From NCBI GenBank assembly GCA_031363085.1, contig JANLTU010000073.1:1-18851 (forward strand): a DNA stretch of 18,851 bases, read 5' to 3'. Made by a program: the position numbers and the translations under genes. The first letter of the stretch is position 1. Each line of letters begins with the position of its first letter. Source of the DNA: UBA6921 sp031363085. Its GTDB lineage: Bacteria > Pseudomonadota > Gammaproteobacteria > SG8-11. Shown here in pieces: positions 1 to 7,760 of this stretch. The notes beneath the pieces are model-generated. The model had not been told where the DNA came from, did not search any database, and saw only the letters and a list, made by a program, of their open reading frames with translations.

Positions 1-10
1 GCGGTAGAAA

Positions 11-97
11 GCCGGGATGGCGGAACTGGTAGACGCGCTGGACTCAAAATCCAGTAGTGGTGACACTGTGGGAGTTCGATTCTCCCTCCCGGCACCA
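11..97 (+). tRNA. tRNA-Leu (anticodon CAA)
   Basis: This is a class II tRNA with a long variable arm. The 7-bp acceptor stem pairs GCCGGGA (11-17) with TCCCGGC (87-93), followed by discriminator A94 and an encoded CCA (95-97). The T arm is GGGAG / TTCGATT / CTCCC (70-86). The anticodon stem CTGGA/TCCAG encloses the loop CTCAAAA, which places CAA at positions 34-36, so the tRNA reads UUG leucine codons. The long variable arm and the encoded CCA fit bacterial leucine tRNAs. A hairpin with a T-run at 251-279 is the first intrinsic terminator downstream, but a palindromic element lies in between. Confidence 0.97.
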
Positions 98-139
98 TCC
101 AAATATTGTCAATACATGGCCTTTTGTGCGCGCCATTCT

Positions 140-246
140 TAGTTCTATTTCCAATTTAAAACAAGACTAGGCGCCACGCCGCAGACAGTGCCGTTGCACG
201 GCAAGGCGGGGCAATAACGTATCGTTTTAAATTGGAAATGGAATTA
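140..246. repeat. Palindromic MITE-like element with nested stems
   Basis: The outer arms (140-162 and 224-246) are 23-nt inverted repeats that pair throughout apart from two G-T positions. Their core reads ATTTCCAATTTAAAAC on one side and its exact reverse complement on the other. Inside lies a second, GC-rich nested structure: CGCC 177-180 with GGCG 205-208, enclosing TGCCG 189-193 with CGGCA 199-203 around loop TTGCA. At about 107 nt, with terminal inverted repeats and no coding capacity, it resembles a MITE or a long extragenic palindrome. No convincing target-site duplication is visible. Its mobility and family are inferred. Confidence 0.7.
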
Positions 247-250
247 CATC

Positions 251-279
251 GCGTACAACGTTTGGTTGTCGCTTTTTTT
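251..279 (+). terminator. Intrinsic terminator downstream of the tRNA and palindrome
   Basis: GCG (251-253) plus ACAAC (255-259) pair with GTTGT (265-269) plus CGC (270-272), with one bulged T and a 5-nt loop. Seven Ts follow (273-279). It is oriented to end plus-strand transcription from the tRNA-Leu gene, although the palindrome at 140-246 lies between them. Confidence 0.6.
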
Positions 280-506
280 AACAGCGCCTGCTTCAGTCCC
301 ACCCTTCAATACGCGTTACGTGTTCCACAAGCGCTGGAATTTTCATCCGCATTAACGCCCAAGAACATCCTGTTTTTATAAAAGCCTTCCCGCTAGAACA
401 GCACCGTACCGCACCCAAAACGAAGCCGTCGTAAATCCTTACAACGTGCCGGATGCGCTGTCGATGAGCGCGCATATTCGATAACAAAAATAACAACTTG
501 TAATTC
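280..506. other. Gene-poor upstream region of the PEP-CTERM gene
   Basis: No convincing gene is seen here. It is the natural place for upstream activator sites of the sigma-54 promoter at 507. Possible but weak sites are the inverted repeat TTCCA (323-327) / TGGAA (335-339) and a TTACAA ... TTGTAA pair at about 440-503. A 41-codon minus-strand ORF (393-518) starts at an ATG preceded by a perfect AGGAGGT, but its product resembles nothing I recognise. Confidence 0.4.
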
Positions 507-522
507 TGGCACGTGCATTGCT
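507..522 (+). promoter_or_regulatory. Sigma-54 (RpoN) promoter of the PEP-CTERM gene
   Basis: The sequence TGGCACGTGCATTGCT matches the -24/-12 consensus TGGCACG-N4-TTGCW at every defined position. GG is at 508-509 and GC at 520-521, the required spacing. Transcription would begin near 533, about 65 nt before the ATG at 598. PEP-CTERM genes in exosortase systems are known to be controlled by the PrsK/PrsR two-component pair with RpoN, so this fits the downstream gene. The activator sites are not defined. Confidence 0.85.
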
Positions 523-597
523 GACCTCCTGTCACGTTGGCTTATTTGAATGTCAGCTCTTAGTTTAAATCTTCTCTACTCACCGAGGTATTTATCA

Positions 598-1434
598 ATG
601 AAAACGGCAATGAAGTTTTTCAAGCACACAGCGACTGGCCTGCTCGGTGCGCTGGCAATGGTGGACGTCGGTTCAGTGCAAGCACAAACGCTGGTACTGG
701 AAGGTTCTGATGCTTCGACCTTTCACGATTTACAGCCGGGCGGTCTTGCCTATGTCACCCAGCTATTCGCGTTTCTGAAAGATGGCTCAGCGCTACCGGT
801 TGCCGTGTTTGGTAATGGCTCATTGATGACCACCGCTCCCGCTGACACGGTGTTCCTAAGCGATCTGAGCGGCATAAGCAGCGGTACCTACAGTGCCCTG
901 TATATTCAAAGTCCGGGGGGTTGCTGCAGCCAGAACCTCAGCGGAGCGTCGACCTACTCCGCACAAATCGGTGCCTACTACGCCGCTGGCGGAAGCGTTG
1001 CCATTCAGGATTATACCGGCGGTGATTGGTCATTCATCAGTCCGATTTTAGCAACTCCTCCGGCCGGAACGGTGAAGGGCTACAGCACCGGCTTCGGTGG
1101 CCCGGGCTGCACCGACGCGGAAGTGTTCACCGCCGATGCACTGGCCAAGGGTTTCACCCAGCCCCCGGCATTGGGTTGCTGGGAGCATCAGGCGTATTCG
1201 AAGTCGTACTTCGTCGACACCCTAGGCTTTTTGAGCTTGGTTGATGCAGACCCTGCTTATGGCACGAGCACAACCGGCGCACCTGCATTCTCCGCCTTCT
1301 TGGCCTTGGGCGGCAGCTTAGGCACCCCGGGTGGAACGCCGGGTGGCACGGTGGCGGAACCTGCAACGCTGGCCTTGATGAGCTTGGGCTTGGCCGGTCT
1401 GGGCTTCAGCCGTCGCGCACTGAAACTCGCATAA
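598..1434 (+). CDS. PEP-CTERM sorting domain-containing secreted protein
   Basis: This encodes a secreted protein of 278 residues. The N-terminal signal peptide ends near residue 30 (SVQAQ). The body (31-240) is rich in Gly, Ser and Ala and has four cysteines (109, 110, 171, 194), possibly two disulfides. A GGTPGGTPGGT linker precedes a C-terminal sorting signal of AEP (253-255), a hydrophobic stretch (256-270) and a basic tail SRRALK. Exosortase is expected to cleave at this signal and release or anchor the protein in the extracellular matrix. I chose ATG 598 over 550 because GAGG (585-588) lies 9 nt upstream and the signal peptide starts cleanly. The motif is AEP where the family usually has PEP. 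A sigma-54 promoter lies upstream, a terminator follows, and prsT is convergent. The function of the body is unknown. Confidence 0.9.
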   Translation: MKTAMKFFKHTATGLLGALAMVDVGSVQAQTLVLEGSDASTFHDLQPGGLAYVTQLFAFLKDGSALPVAVFGNGSLMTTAPADTVFLSDLSGISSGTYSALYIQSPGGCCSQNLSGASTYSAQIGAYYAAGGSVAIQDYTGGDWSFISPILATPPAGTVKGYSTGFGGPGCTDAEVFTADALAKGFTQPPALGCWEHQAYSKSYFVDTLGFLSLVDADPAYGTSTTGAPAFSAFLALGGSLGTPGGTPGGTVAEPATLALMSLGLAGLGFSRRALKLA

Positions 1435-1460
1435 GCTACTACGTTTAGCAGTATCTGTTC

Positions 1461-1491
1461 GAAAGCCGCCCTTGGGGCGGCTTTCTTTTTT
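1461..1491 (+). terminator. Rho-independent terminator of the PEP-CTERM gene
   Basis: A perfect 10-bp stem, GAAAGCCGCC (1461-1470) with GGCGGCTTTC (1476-1485), encloses loop CTTGG and is followed by six Ts (1486-1491). It lies 26 nt after the stop codon. The minus-strand reading lacks a T-run, so it should not stop prsT transcription efficiently. Confidence 0.93.
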
Positions 1492-1518
1492 CCTGCGCAG
1501 CACATCATGATGCTGAAG

Positions 1519-4308
1519 TTAGTTCAATTGTTTGGCCAAAGCTTCTGCGGCGGCACGATCCTCAAATGCGTCCTTGTGCGTAAGCGCTCGCTTTACCAAT
1601 TCGCGCGCGCCGTTGGGATCGCCGGACGCATGACGCGCACGTGCCAGGTGATAACTGATGGTGGGGTCGTCGGGGAACGCCTGCGTAGCCTCGTCCAATA
1701 TTATTTTACCGCGCGCCACATCGCCGCGTTGCACCAGCACCCAACCCAGCGTGTCGGCGATGCGTGGATTTTTTCCGCCAATTTTGTAGGCCAGCTCAGC
1801 GGTTTCCACGGCGCGTGCGTCATTCGCCGCGAGATACACCAACGCCAGATTATTCAACGCAATGACGTTGTTTGGATTTAACTTCAACGCACCTTGGTAA
1901 GTCGCCATCGATTCCTTGAGTTGTTTCTGCGCCATTTGCGCTTCGGCCAACACAATCAATACCGCTTCGTCATTGGCATGTTTTTCCAACCACGCTTGCA
2001 AGGGCGCGACGCGTTGCTCGTACGGCGCATTCGCCGCCGTCAAGGCGCGGTACTGTTTGATGGTCAGCAACGTGGCGGACTGGCGTTGCGTCGCCTGCGC
2101 ATAAGCGGCGACAGCGGCGGAATAATTTTTCTGACTCATCAACACATCGCCGCGCAATATATATCCGTCGGCCGCTTCGGGTTTGCGCTTGATCGCTGCG
2201 TCGGCCAATTGCAAGGCGCTGTCGGCGTTGCCTGCACGCATCTCCAGCGTCGCCAGCGCCGCGCTGGCCGGAAAATAATTGCTGTCCAGTTTCAGTGCCT
2301 CCTTGAAGCTGCTGCGCGCCTGTGGAGTTTTTTTCAACGCGACTTGCGCTTGCCCCAATTGCAGACGCGCCGTCGCCGAGCGCGGTTGGCCGGTAACCAG
2401 TTTTTCAAAATTGATTTCCGCGCCGCGATAATCATTGCGCTGCATCTGTAGCTCGCCGGTTAACGACAGCCCCATCGGATGATGTGGATTTTTGTCCATG
2501 ATTTCCTGCGCCAACTCGGTGGCGAGCTTGGCATCGCCGCTCTCCAGCGCGACACGTGCCAGCAACAGCCGGGGTTGTGGCGCCGCCGGATCGGTCTGGC
2601 GCGCGCGCTGCAACCAATCGGTGGCCGCAGGCGTATGACCCTGCGCAAATTCAGCATGCGCCATGCCCATCAAGGCCGCCAGGTCTTTACCATTTTGTTC
2701 CAGAATCCGTTGATACCATTTTGCCGCCTCGGCGGGCTTGTTTTCGACCATATCGAGCAGCGCGAGATTCAGCATGGCCGGGGGAAAAGCCGATTTCAAA
2801 TCGACGGCGGCGCGAAACTCCTGGCGCGCGGCCGTTGTGTCTTGCATTTGAAAATGCACCAAACCAAGCAGGTTGTGCACCAATGGTTCGCGCGGGCTTT
2901 CCTTCACCATTTTTTGTGCTTGCACCAACGCGGCGGGGTAGTCCTCTTTACGCAGCAAGGTCGCGACTTTGAGCAGGTTATTCTGCAACGCGGATTCTTT
3001 CGCGGACATGGATTTTTCAAGCTCGCTCAGCGCTTGGTCGTACTGCCCCTCGCGAAAGTAAGACTCTGCCAGAGTGGTACGCAGCAGCGAACTTTGCGGT
3101 GCCGCCTCGACCGCTTTTTTGAGCACCGCGCGGCTGGCACGCGGGTCGTTCATCTGGATTGCGGCAGTACCCAGCAGGGTCAGAGTTTCGTTAGTGTTGT
3201 TGTTGGCACGCTTGATGTTTTCCAGTGTTTTCACCGCACGCTCCGGCTGTTTCAACTGGATCTGTGTGGCCGCCAATAATTTGCGTGCGTAATCATCAAC
3301 CGGAATTTCCACCAGATGCTTGTTCAGAAAATCAGCCGCCTGTTCGTAGTTGCCCAGCGCGTAACTTGATGCGCCCAACAACGCAAAGATGGGCGTGCTA
3401 CCCGGCCGACGCTGCTCCAGCGTGCGTTGAAAATAGGTCAACGCCGTGGTGTAGTCCGCCTTGCGATACGCCAACAAACCGCGCAGGTAATTGGCGGCGG
3501 GATCCTTACCGTTCATCTTCAGTAAAACATCGGCGTGCGTGAGTGCTGCATCATCCTGGTTGAGCGCCAGCAAACTCGACGCCAGACCGTAGTGCATTTC
3601 AAATAGATGCACCGACGAGGTGGTCTTGCCGGCAAGTTGCAACGCTTTCTCATAGGCGCTTTGCGCTTCGGCGTAACGACGCGCAACCAACGCAGCCTCG
3701 CCCTGATACTCCCACAGCAACGGGCTGTTTGGATCAACTGCATGCGCCTTGGCGGCGAATTCCTGCGCCGGTTGCATTTCGCCCCGGTAAAGTTTTTGGC
3801 GCGCAGCAGCCAACAAAGCCGGTAAAAAATTAGCATCCGTGCGCAATGCGGTTTCGATATCGGGCGTGGCGTCGTCCCCGGCACCGATCATCAAGCGCGC
3901 ATCGGCGCGTAGCACTGAAAACTCCATGCGCGTGTGCGCGTCCACCGATGCAGGCACGGTGATTTCTGTAACGATTCGTTTGTATTGTTGCTGCGCGGAC
4001 AAGGCACGTGCCAGATGAATGGCGATACTTTCGGACGCGATGCCGGCATCCTTGGCGCGCACCAATTCCTGCTCGGCGGCAAGACCGTTGCCTTGCTCGT
4101 TATACAACGCGGCCAACAACACACGTGCTGCACCGTTTTTGGGATTGAGTTGCAACGCATTGCGGGTTTCGATAATCGCGGCAGCCAGATTGCCTTTGGA
4201 TTTTTCCGCCTCGGCGCGCTGAAGATATTCAGGCTCCGTGAAACTTGGTGTGCACGCCGCGCAAAACAGCATTGCAAAAACCACGCTGGCCACGGTTCTG
4301 AAAGTCAT
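1519..4308 (-). CDS. prsT: PEP-CTERM system TPR-repeat lipoprotein PrsT
   Basis: This is a 929-residue protein made almost entirely of tandem tetratricopeptide repeats from about residue 24 to the C-terminus. The recurring pattern is A-x-x-x-Y/F-x-x-A-L followed by P and N residues. PrsT is a giant TPR lipoprotein found with exosortase/PEP-CTERM and EPS gene sets, where it presumably scaffolds export or assembly at the periplasmic face of the envelope. The signal sequence ends at a probable lipobox (residues 16-19, CAAC), with Cys19 the lipidation candidate. Cys at position -3 is unusual for a lipobox. The start has GGAGAC upstream. prsT normally sits inside an exosortase/EPS cluster; here its neighbours are a convergent PEP-CTERM gene and an upstream SPFH/NfeD pair, with no exosortase in view. 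Confidence 0.9.
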   Translation of the reverse strand: MTFRTVASVVFAMLFCAACTPSFTEPEYLQRAEAEKSKGNLAAAIIETRNALQLNPKNGAARVLLAALYNEQGNGLAAEQELVRAKDAGIASESIAIHLARALSAQQQYKRIVTEITVPASVDAHTRMEFSVLRADARLMIGAGDDATPDIETALRTDANFLPALLAAARQKLYRGEMQPAQEFAAKAHAVDPNSPLLWEYQGEAALVARRYAEAQSAYEKALQLAGKTTSSVHLFEMHYGLASSLLALNQDDAALTHADVLLKMNGKDPAANYLRGLLAYRKADYTTALTYFQRTLEQRRPGSTPIFALLGASSYALGNYEQAADFLNKHLVEIPVDDYARKLLAATQIQLKQPERAVKTLENIKRANNNTNETLTLLGTAAIQMNDPRASRAVLKKAVEAAPQSSLLRTTLAESYFREGQYDQALSELEKSMSAKESALQNNLLKVATLLRKEDYPAALVQAQKMVKESPREPLVHNLLGLVHFQMQDTTAARQEFRAAVDLKSAFPPAMLNLALLDMVENKPAEAAKWYQRILEQNGKDLAALMGMAHAEFAQGHTPAATDWLQRARQTDPAAPQPRLLLARVALESGDAKLATELAQEIMDKNPHHPMGLSLTGELQMQRNDYRGAEINFEKLVTGQPRSATARLQLGQAQVALKKTPQARSSFKEALKLDSNYFPASAALATLEMRAGNADSALQLADAAIKRKPEAADGYILRGDVLMSQKNYSAAVAAYAQATQRQSATLLTIKQYRALTAANAPYEQRVAPLQAWLEKHANDEAVLIVLAEAQMAQKQLKESMATYQGALKLNPNNVIALNNLALVYLAANDARAVETAELAYKIGGKNPRIADTLGWVLVQRGDVARGKIILDEATQAFPDDPTISYHLARARHASGDPNGARELVKRALTHKDAFEDRAAAEALAKQLN

Positions 4309-4446
4309 GTTCTGTCTCCGCTATTTGATGTTGCAGAAACCCCGCATGCGATCCTTCAGTTCCAGCAGCCCGACGGGCGGCTGGCGTGGGGTGCTAATTC
4401 GCACTTGTTCAATATCTCACCGGACGGCACCTAAACTTAAATGTCT

Positions 4447-5355
4447 TTATTTGACTCCTTTCATGATATTTAGCGCAGCGGCCACCATCGAGCCCATGTC
4501 AGCGATATTGCCGGGGAGGATCAGCGTATTGCCCTGCTTGGCCACGCCGGCAAATGCCTCGACATATTTCTCCGCAACTTTAAGGTTAACGGCATCCATC
4601 CCGCCGGGCGATTGAATCGCCTGCGCGACCATCAGAATGGATTTAGCGGTAGCTTCGGCCACCGCCTTGAGCGCTTCGGCTTGACCTTGTGCATTGTTAA
4701 TGGCGGCCTGTTTCTCGCCTTCCGAACGCTGGATAAATGCCTCGCGCTCACCGGTGGCGATGTTGATCTGTTCTTGCTTGCGGCCTTCGGACGCGGCAAT
4801 CAGCGCGCGCTTTTCGCGTTCTGCGGTGATTTGCGCCTGCATCGCATGGAGAATTTCCTTGGGCGGCGTCAAGTCCTTAATCTCGTAACGCAACACCTTG
4901 ACGCCCCAATTGGATGCCGCTTCGTCCAGCACCGCGACAATGGAAGTATTGATATGCGCGCGTTCTTCAAAAGTTTTATCGAGCTCCATTTTGCCGATCA
5001 CCGAACGCAACGTGGTCTGCGCAAGCTGGGTAATCGCAACGATGTAATTGCTGGCGCCGTACGACGCCAGCTTCGGATCAGTCACCTGAAAATACAACAC
5101 ACCATCCACCTGCAACTGCGTGTTATCCCGGGTGATGCAAATCTGGCTGGGGACATCCAGCGGCACTTCTTTGAGCATGTGACGGTAGGCGACGCGGTCA
5201 ATAAATGGCACCACGATATTCAACCCCGGCACCAGCGTGGCATGATAACGACCCAGACGCTCAACGATCCAGGCGTGTTGCTGCGGCACGACCTTCACCG
5301 CCTTGATAATAAAAATGACGACGGCGAACAGTACAAAAGCAGCGATTTCCAACAT
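4447..5355 (-). CDS. qmcA: SPFH/stomatin-family membrane protein (QmcA/YbbK type)
   Basis: The product has 302 residues, close to the roughly 305 of E. coli QmcA. One N-terminal membrane segment (about 1-20) is followed by an SPFH/band-7 domain (about 20-190; note PQQHAWIVERLGRY and the VPFIDRVAYRH region). A charged Glu/Ala-rich helical region follows (about 190-260, SEGRKQEQINIATGEREA), then a hydrophobic C-terminus. These proteins form large ring-like oligomers in the inner membrane, often with an NfeD partner, and are linked to membrane microdomains or FtsH-type proteolysis control. I chose ATG 5355 because AGAGGAAG precedes it and the membrane helix follows at once; an upstream in-frame start at 5382 would overlap nfeD. 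The nfeD-like gene lies 23 nt upstream, so the two form an operon. Confidence 0.9.
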   Translation of the reverse strand: MLEIAAFVLFAVVIFIIKAVKVVPQQHAWIVERLGRYHATLVPGLNIVVPFIDRVAYRHMLKEVPLDVPSQICITRDNTQLQVDGVLYFQVTDPKLASYGASNYIVAITQLAQTTLRSVIGKMELDKTFEERAHINTSIVAVLDEAASNWGVKVLRYEIKDLTPPKEILHAMQAQITAEREKRALIAASEGRKQEQINIATGEREAFIQRSEGEKQAAINNAQGQAEALKAVAEATAKSILMVAQAIQSPGGMDAVNLKVAEKYVEAFAGVAKQGNTLILPGNIADMGSMVAAALNIMKGVK

Positions 5356-5378
5356 GTTTTTCTTCCTCTGGCAACCAA

Positions 5379-5801
5379 TCAACGGGGTGGTTTGTGATGA
5401 CTCAAAATTAGCGTTGAGCCACGCATGGATTGGATAAATAAAGGTTGCTCACGGGGTATATCGGCCGATGTCAGCTCAGCGTCCCATTCGGCGCCGCGAT
5501 AGGCAACCCGCAGCGTGCCGTCGTCGCGCCAGTGCAGCACGTGCACCGCTTGGCCGATATCGAGACTCTGGTTTTCAGCCGCTTCCGGTTGCGCTATTTT
5601 TGAACGATGCAGGAGGATGGTGCCGGCGATACCCACCACGGCGGACAGCACGATTTGCATGGGCAGTGACCCATCAAACACTGCGGCGACGCCACCGGTG
5701 GCCAATGCAACCGCCAGCACCAGCAAGTAAAACGTGCCGGTCGCCATTTCTGCCGCAAGCAGGAGCAACGCCAGCAGAAACCAAAAAATGTAAGCCGCCA
5801 T
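5379..5801 (-). CDS. NfeD-like membrane protein (YbbJ type)
   Basis: This is a 140-residue membrane protein of the short NfeD class. Hydrophobic segments lie at about 4-18, 22-42 and 48-64. A soluble C-terminal OB-fold-like domain follows (about 80-132), containing IGQAVHVLHWRDDGTLRVAY and GAEWDAE, the typical NfeD C-terminal pattern. Short NfeD proteins partner SPFH proteins encoded next to them, and the SPFH gene starts 23 nt downstream here. The start codon at 5801 has GGAG upstream. The long N-terminal serine protease domain of NfeD1b-type proteins is absent. The precise cellular role is not settled for this family. Confidence 0.88.
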   Translation of the reverse strand: MAAYIFWFLLALLLLAAEMATGTFYLLVLAVALATGGVAAVFDGSLPMQIVLSAVVGIAGTILLHRSKIAQPEAAENQSLDIGQAVHVLHWRDDGTLRVAYRGAEWDAELTSADIPREQPLFIQSMRGSTLILSHHKPPR

Positions 5802-6033
5802 GTTTTCTCCGCTGCGCCTGCTTAATAATTCTGCTCGATGTTACGCCAGAATCCGAGGGCCAACAAAACCGCGTACTATTTTTAGTTCAGAGACACTTCT
5901 CATGTATTACTTCATCGTTTCGTCACATGGTCGCGTTCAGATTTAACCGCTCACACCGATAGTAACGGCACGCAGCGCGTTGCATTCGCGCCATCCTGCT
6001 CTATGCTTTTTAAAACCTGTAGGAAAAATCACC

Positions 6034-7680
6034 ATGTCTGCTCTAACCAAGTCACCCGCGTGGAAAGCACTCGCTGCGCACTACGCAGAAATCAAAGAGG
6101 TACAGATGCGCGAGCTGTTTGCGCACGATGCCAAACGGTTTGACAAATTTTCGCTGCGCTGCGGCGATCTGCTGCTGGACTACTCCAAGAATCGCATCAC
6201 CAAAGACACGCTGGATTGCCTGTTCACGCTGGCGCAACAGGCGCAGCTCGATCAATGGATCGCGCGCATGTTCAGCGGCGAGCGCATCAACACCACCGAG
6301 GATCGCTCGGTGTTGCACATCGCCCTGCGCAATCGCGCCAATCGCCCGATCTTGGTGGACGGTAGCGACGTGATGCCAAGCGTGAATGCGGTGCTGGCCA
6401 AGATGCGTTCGTTTTCCAATGCGGTGCGGCATGGCCGCTGGAAAGGTTACACCGGCAAACGCATCACCGACGTTGTCAACATCGGCATCGGCGGCTCCGA
6501 TCTTGGTCCGGTGATGGTCACCGAAGCCTTGAAAGCGTATTCGAAAGCCAATTTGAAAGTGCATTTCGTTTCCAACGTCGACGGCACGCAACTGGTTGAA
6601 ACCGTCAAAGCCCTGCACCCGGAAACTACCTTGTTCATCGTTGCGTCGAAAACCTTCACCACGCAGGAAACGCTGGCCAACGCCTACAGCGCACGCGATT
6701 GGTTGCTCAAAGGTTTGGGCAACAAGGCAGCGGTGGCCAAACATTTTGTCGCGCTGTCGACCAATGCGAAAGCAGTCGCCAAGTTCGGCATCGACACCAA
6801 AAACATGTTTGAGTTTTGGGACTGGGTCGGCGGGCGCTATTCACTGTGCTCGGCGATTGGTTTGTCCATTGCGATCTACATCGGCATGGATCATTTCGAA
6901 GAATTACTGACCGGCGCACACGCCATGGACCAGCACTTCAGGAGCGCGCCGTTCGCGAAAAACATGCCGGTTCTGCTGGGCTTGCTGGGCGTTTGGTACA
7001 ACAATTTTTTCGGCGCACAAACCCACGCGATTCTGCCCTACGACCAATACCTGCATCGCTTCGCGGCCTATTTTCAACAAGGCGACATGGAAAGCAACGG
7101 CAAGCGGGTGACGCGCGCGGGCGAGGTTGTTGACTATTCCACCGGACCCGTGATTTGGGGCGAGCCCGGCACCAACGGGCAGCATGCGTTTTACCAGCTC
7201 ATCCACCAGGGCACGAAATTAATTCCCTGCGACTTCATCGCGCCGATTGAGTCGCACAACCCCATCGGCGAACACCATGCGATTTTATTGTCGAATTTTT
7301 TCGCGCAAACCGAAGCCTTAATGAAAGGTAAAACCGACGCCGAGGCACGCGCCGAACTGGTCGCCGCCGGCATGGAAGACGCAGCGCTGGAGCAATTGCT
7401 GCCGCACAAAACTTTTGCTGGTAACAAACCCACTAACTCGATTCTGATGAAAAAAATCACGCCGCACACGCTCGGTGCGCTGATCGCGCTCTACGAACAC
7501 AAAATTTTTGTGCAGGGCGTGATCTGGAACATCAACTACTTCGACCAATGGGGCGTGGAACTCGGCAAGCAACTCGCCAAGGCGATCCTGCCAGAATTGA
7601 AAACCGACAAGAAGGTCATGTCGCACGACGCGTCCACCAACGGGCTCATTAACTTTTACAAGGCACAGCGTGGGCGCTAA
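6034..7680 (+). CDS. pgi: Glucose-6-phosphate isomerase
   Basis: The enzyme interconverts glucose-6-phosphate and fructose-6-phosphate in the cytoplasm. The 548-residue product matches the family length (E. coli 549). Signature segments are IGIGGSDLGPV (about 150-160), SKTFTTQET (about 205-213), GGRYSLCSAIGL, GEPGTNGQHAFYQLIHQGT (the catalytic Glu/His region), and KIFVQGVIWNINYFDQWGVE with the C-terminal catalytic Lys. ATG 6034 has AGGA 9 nt upstream; an in-frame TTG at 5980 gives an extra 18 unrelated residues and is unlikely. In an autotroph this step mainly serves gluconeogenesis, glycogen and sugar-nucleotide supply. Fructose-6-phosphate feeds GlmS and so UDP-GlcNAc, the PNAG substrate. 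A secreted DsrE gene follows after 80 nt. Confidence 0.98.
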   Translation: MSALTKSPAWKALAAHYAEIKEVQMRELFAHDAKRFDKFSLRCGDLLLDYSKNRITKDTLDCLFTLAQQAQLDQWIARMFSGERINTTEDRSVLHIALRNRANRPILVDGSDVMPSVNAVLAKMRSFSNAVRHGRWKGYTGKRITDVVNIGIGGSDLGPVMVTEALKAYSKANLKVHFVSNVDGTQLVETVKALHPETTLFIVASKTFTTQETLANAYSARDWLLKGLGNKAAVAKHFVALSTNAKAVAKFGIDTKNMFEFWDWVGGRYSLCSAIGLSIAIYIGMDHFEELLTGAHAMDQHFRSAPFAKNMPVLLGLLGVWYNNFFGAQTHAILPYDQYLHRFAAYFQQGDMESNGKRVTRAGEVVDYSTGPVIWGEPGTNGQHAFYQLIHQGTKLIPCDFIAPIESHNPIGEHHAILLSNFFAQTEALMKGKTDAEARAELVAAGMEDAALEQLLPHKTFAGNKPTNSILMKKITPHTLGALIALYEHKIFVQGVIWNINYFDQWGVELGKQLAKAILPELKTDKKVMSHDASTNGLINFYKAQRGR

Positions 7681-7760
7681 AGGTTTCATAGCGAAGTACG
7701 TTAACCGGCTCAGTCCGTGAGCTCGCCGTTGCAACCCGTTTTTTCTGGAGAGGATTTTAC

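Noticed and set aside
140..246. Start of a CRISPR array or an integrative-element attachment site next to the tRNA
   Set aside because: There is only one inverted-repeat unit, with no direct repeats with spacers, no duplicated tRNA 3' end and no integrase in the window.
293..535. 80-codon minus-strand ORF upstream of the PEP-CTERM gene
   Set aside because: Its start lacks a proper ribosome site; the good Shine-Dalgarno there serves a different frame (393-518). The composition looks random.
3934..4434. Plus-strand ORF antisense to prsT with a sensible-looking C-terminal end (QQPDGRLAWGANSHLFNIS)
   Set aside because: Most of it is the complement of prsT coding sequence. The tail in 4309-4434 could be a gene remnant, but there is no start signal and no family I recognise.
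4612..5397. 261-codon plus-strand ORF
   Set aside because: It is the shadow of the SPFH gene; its His/Leu-rich translation is typical of antisense frames.
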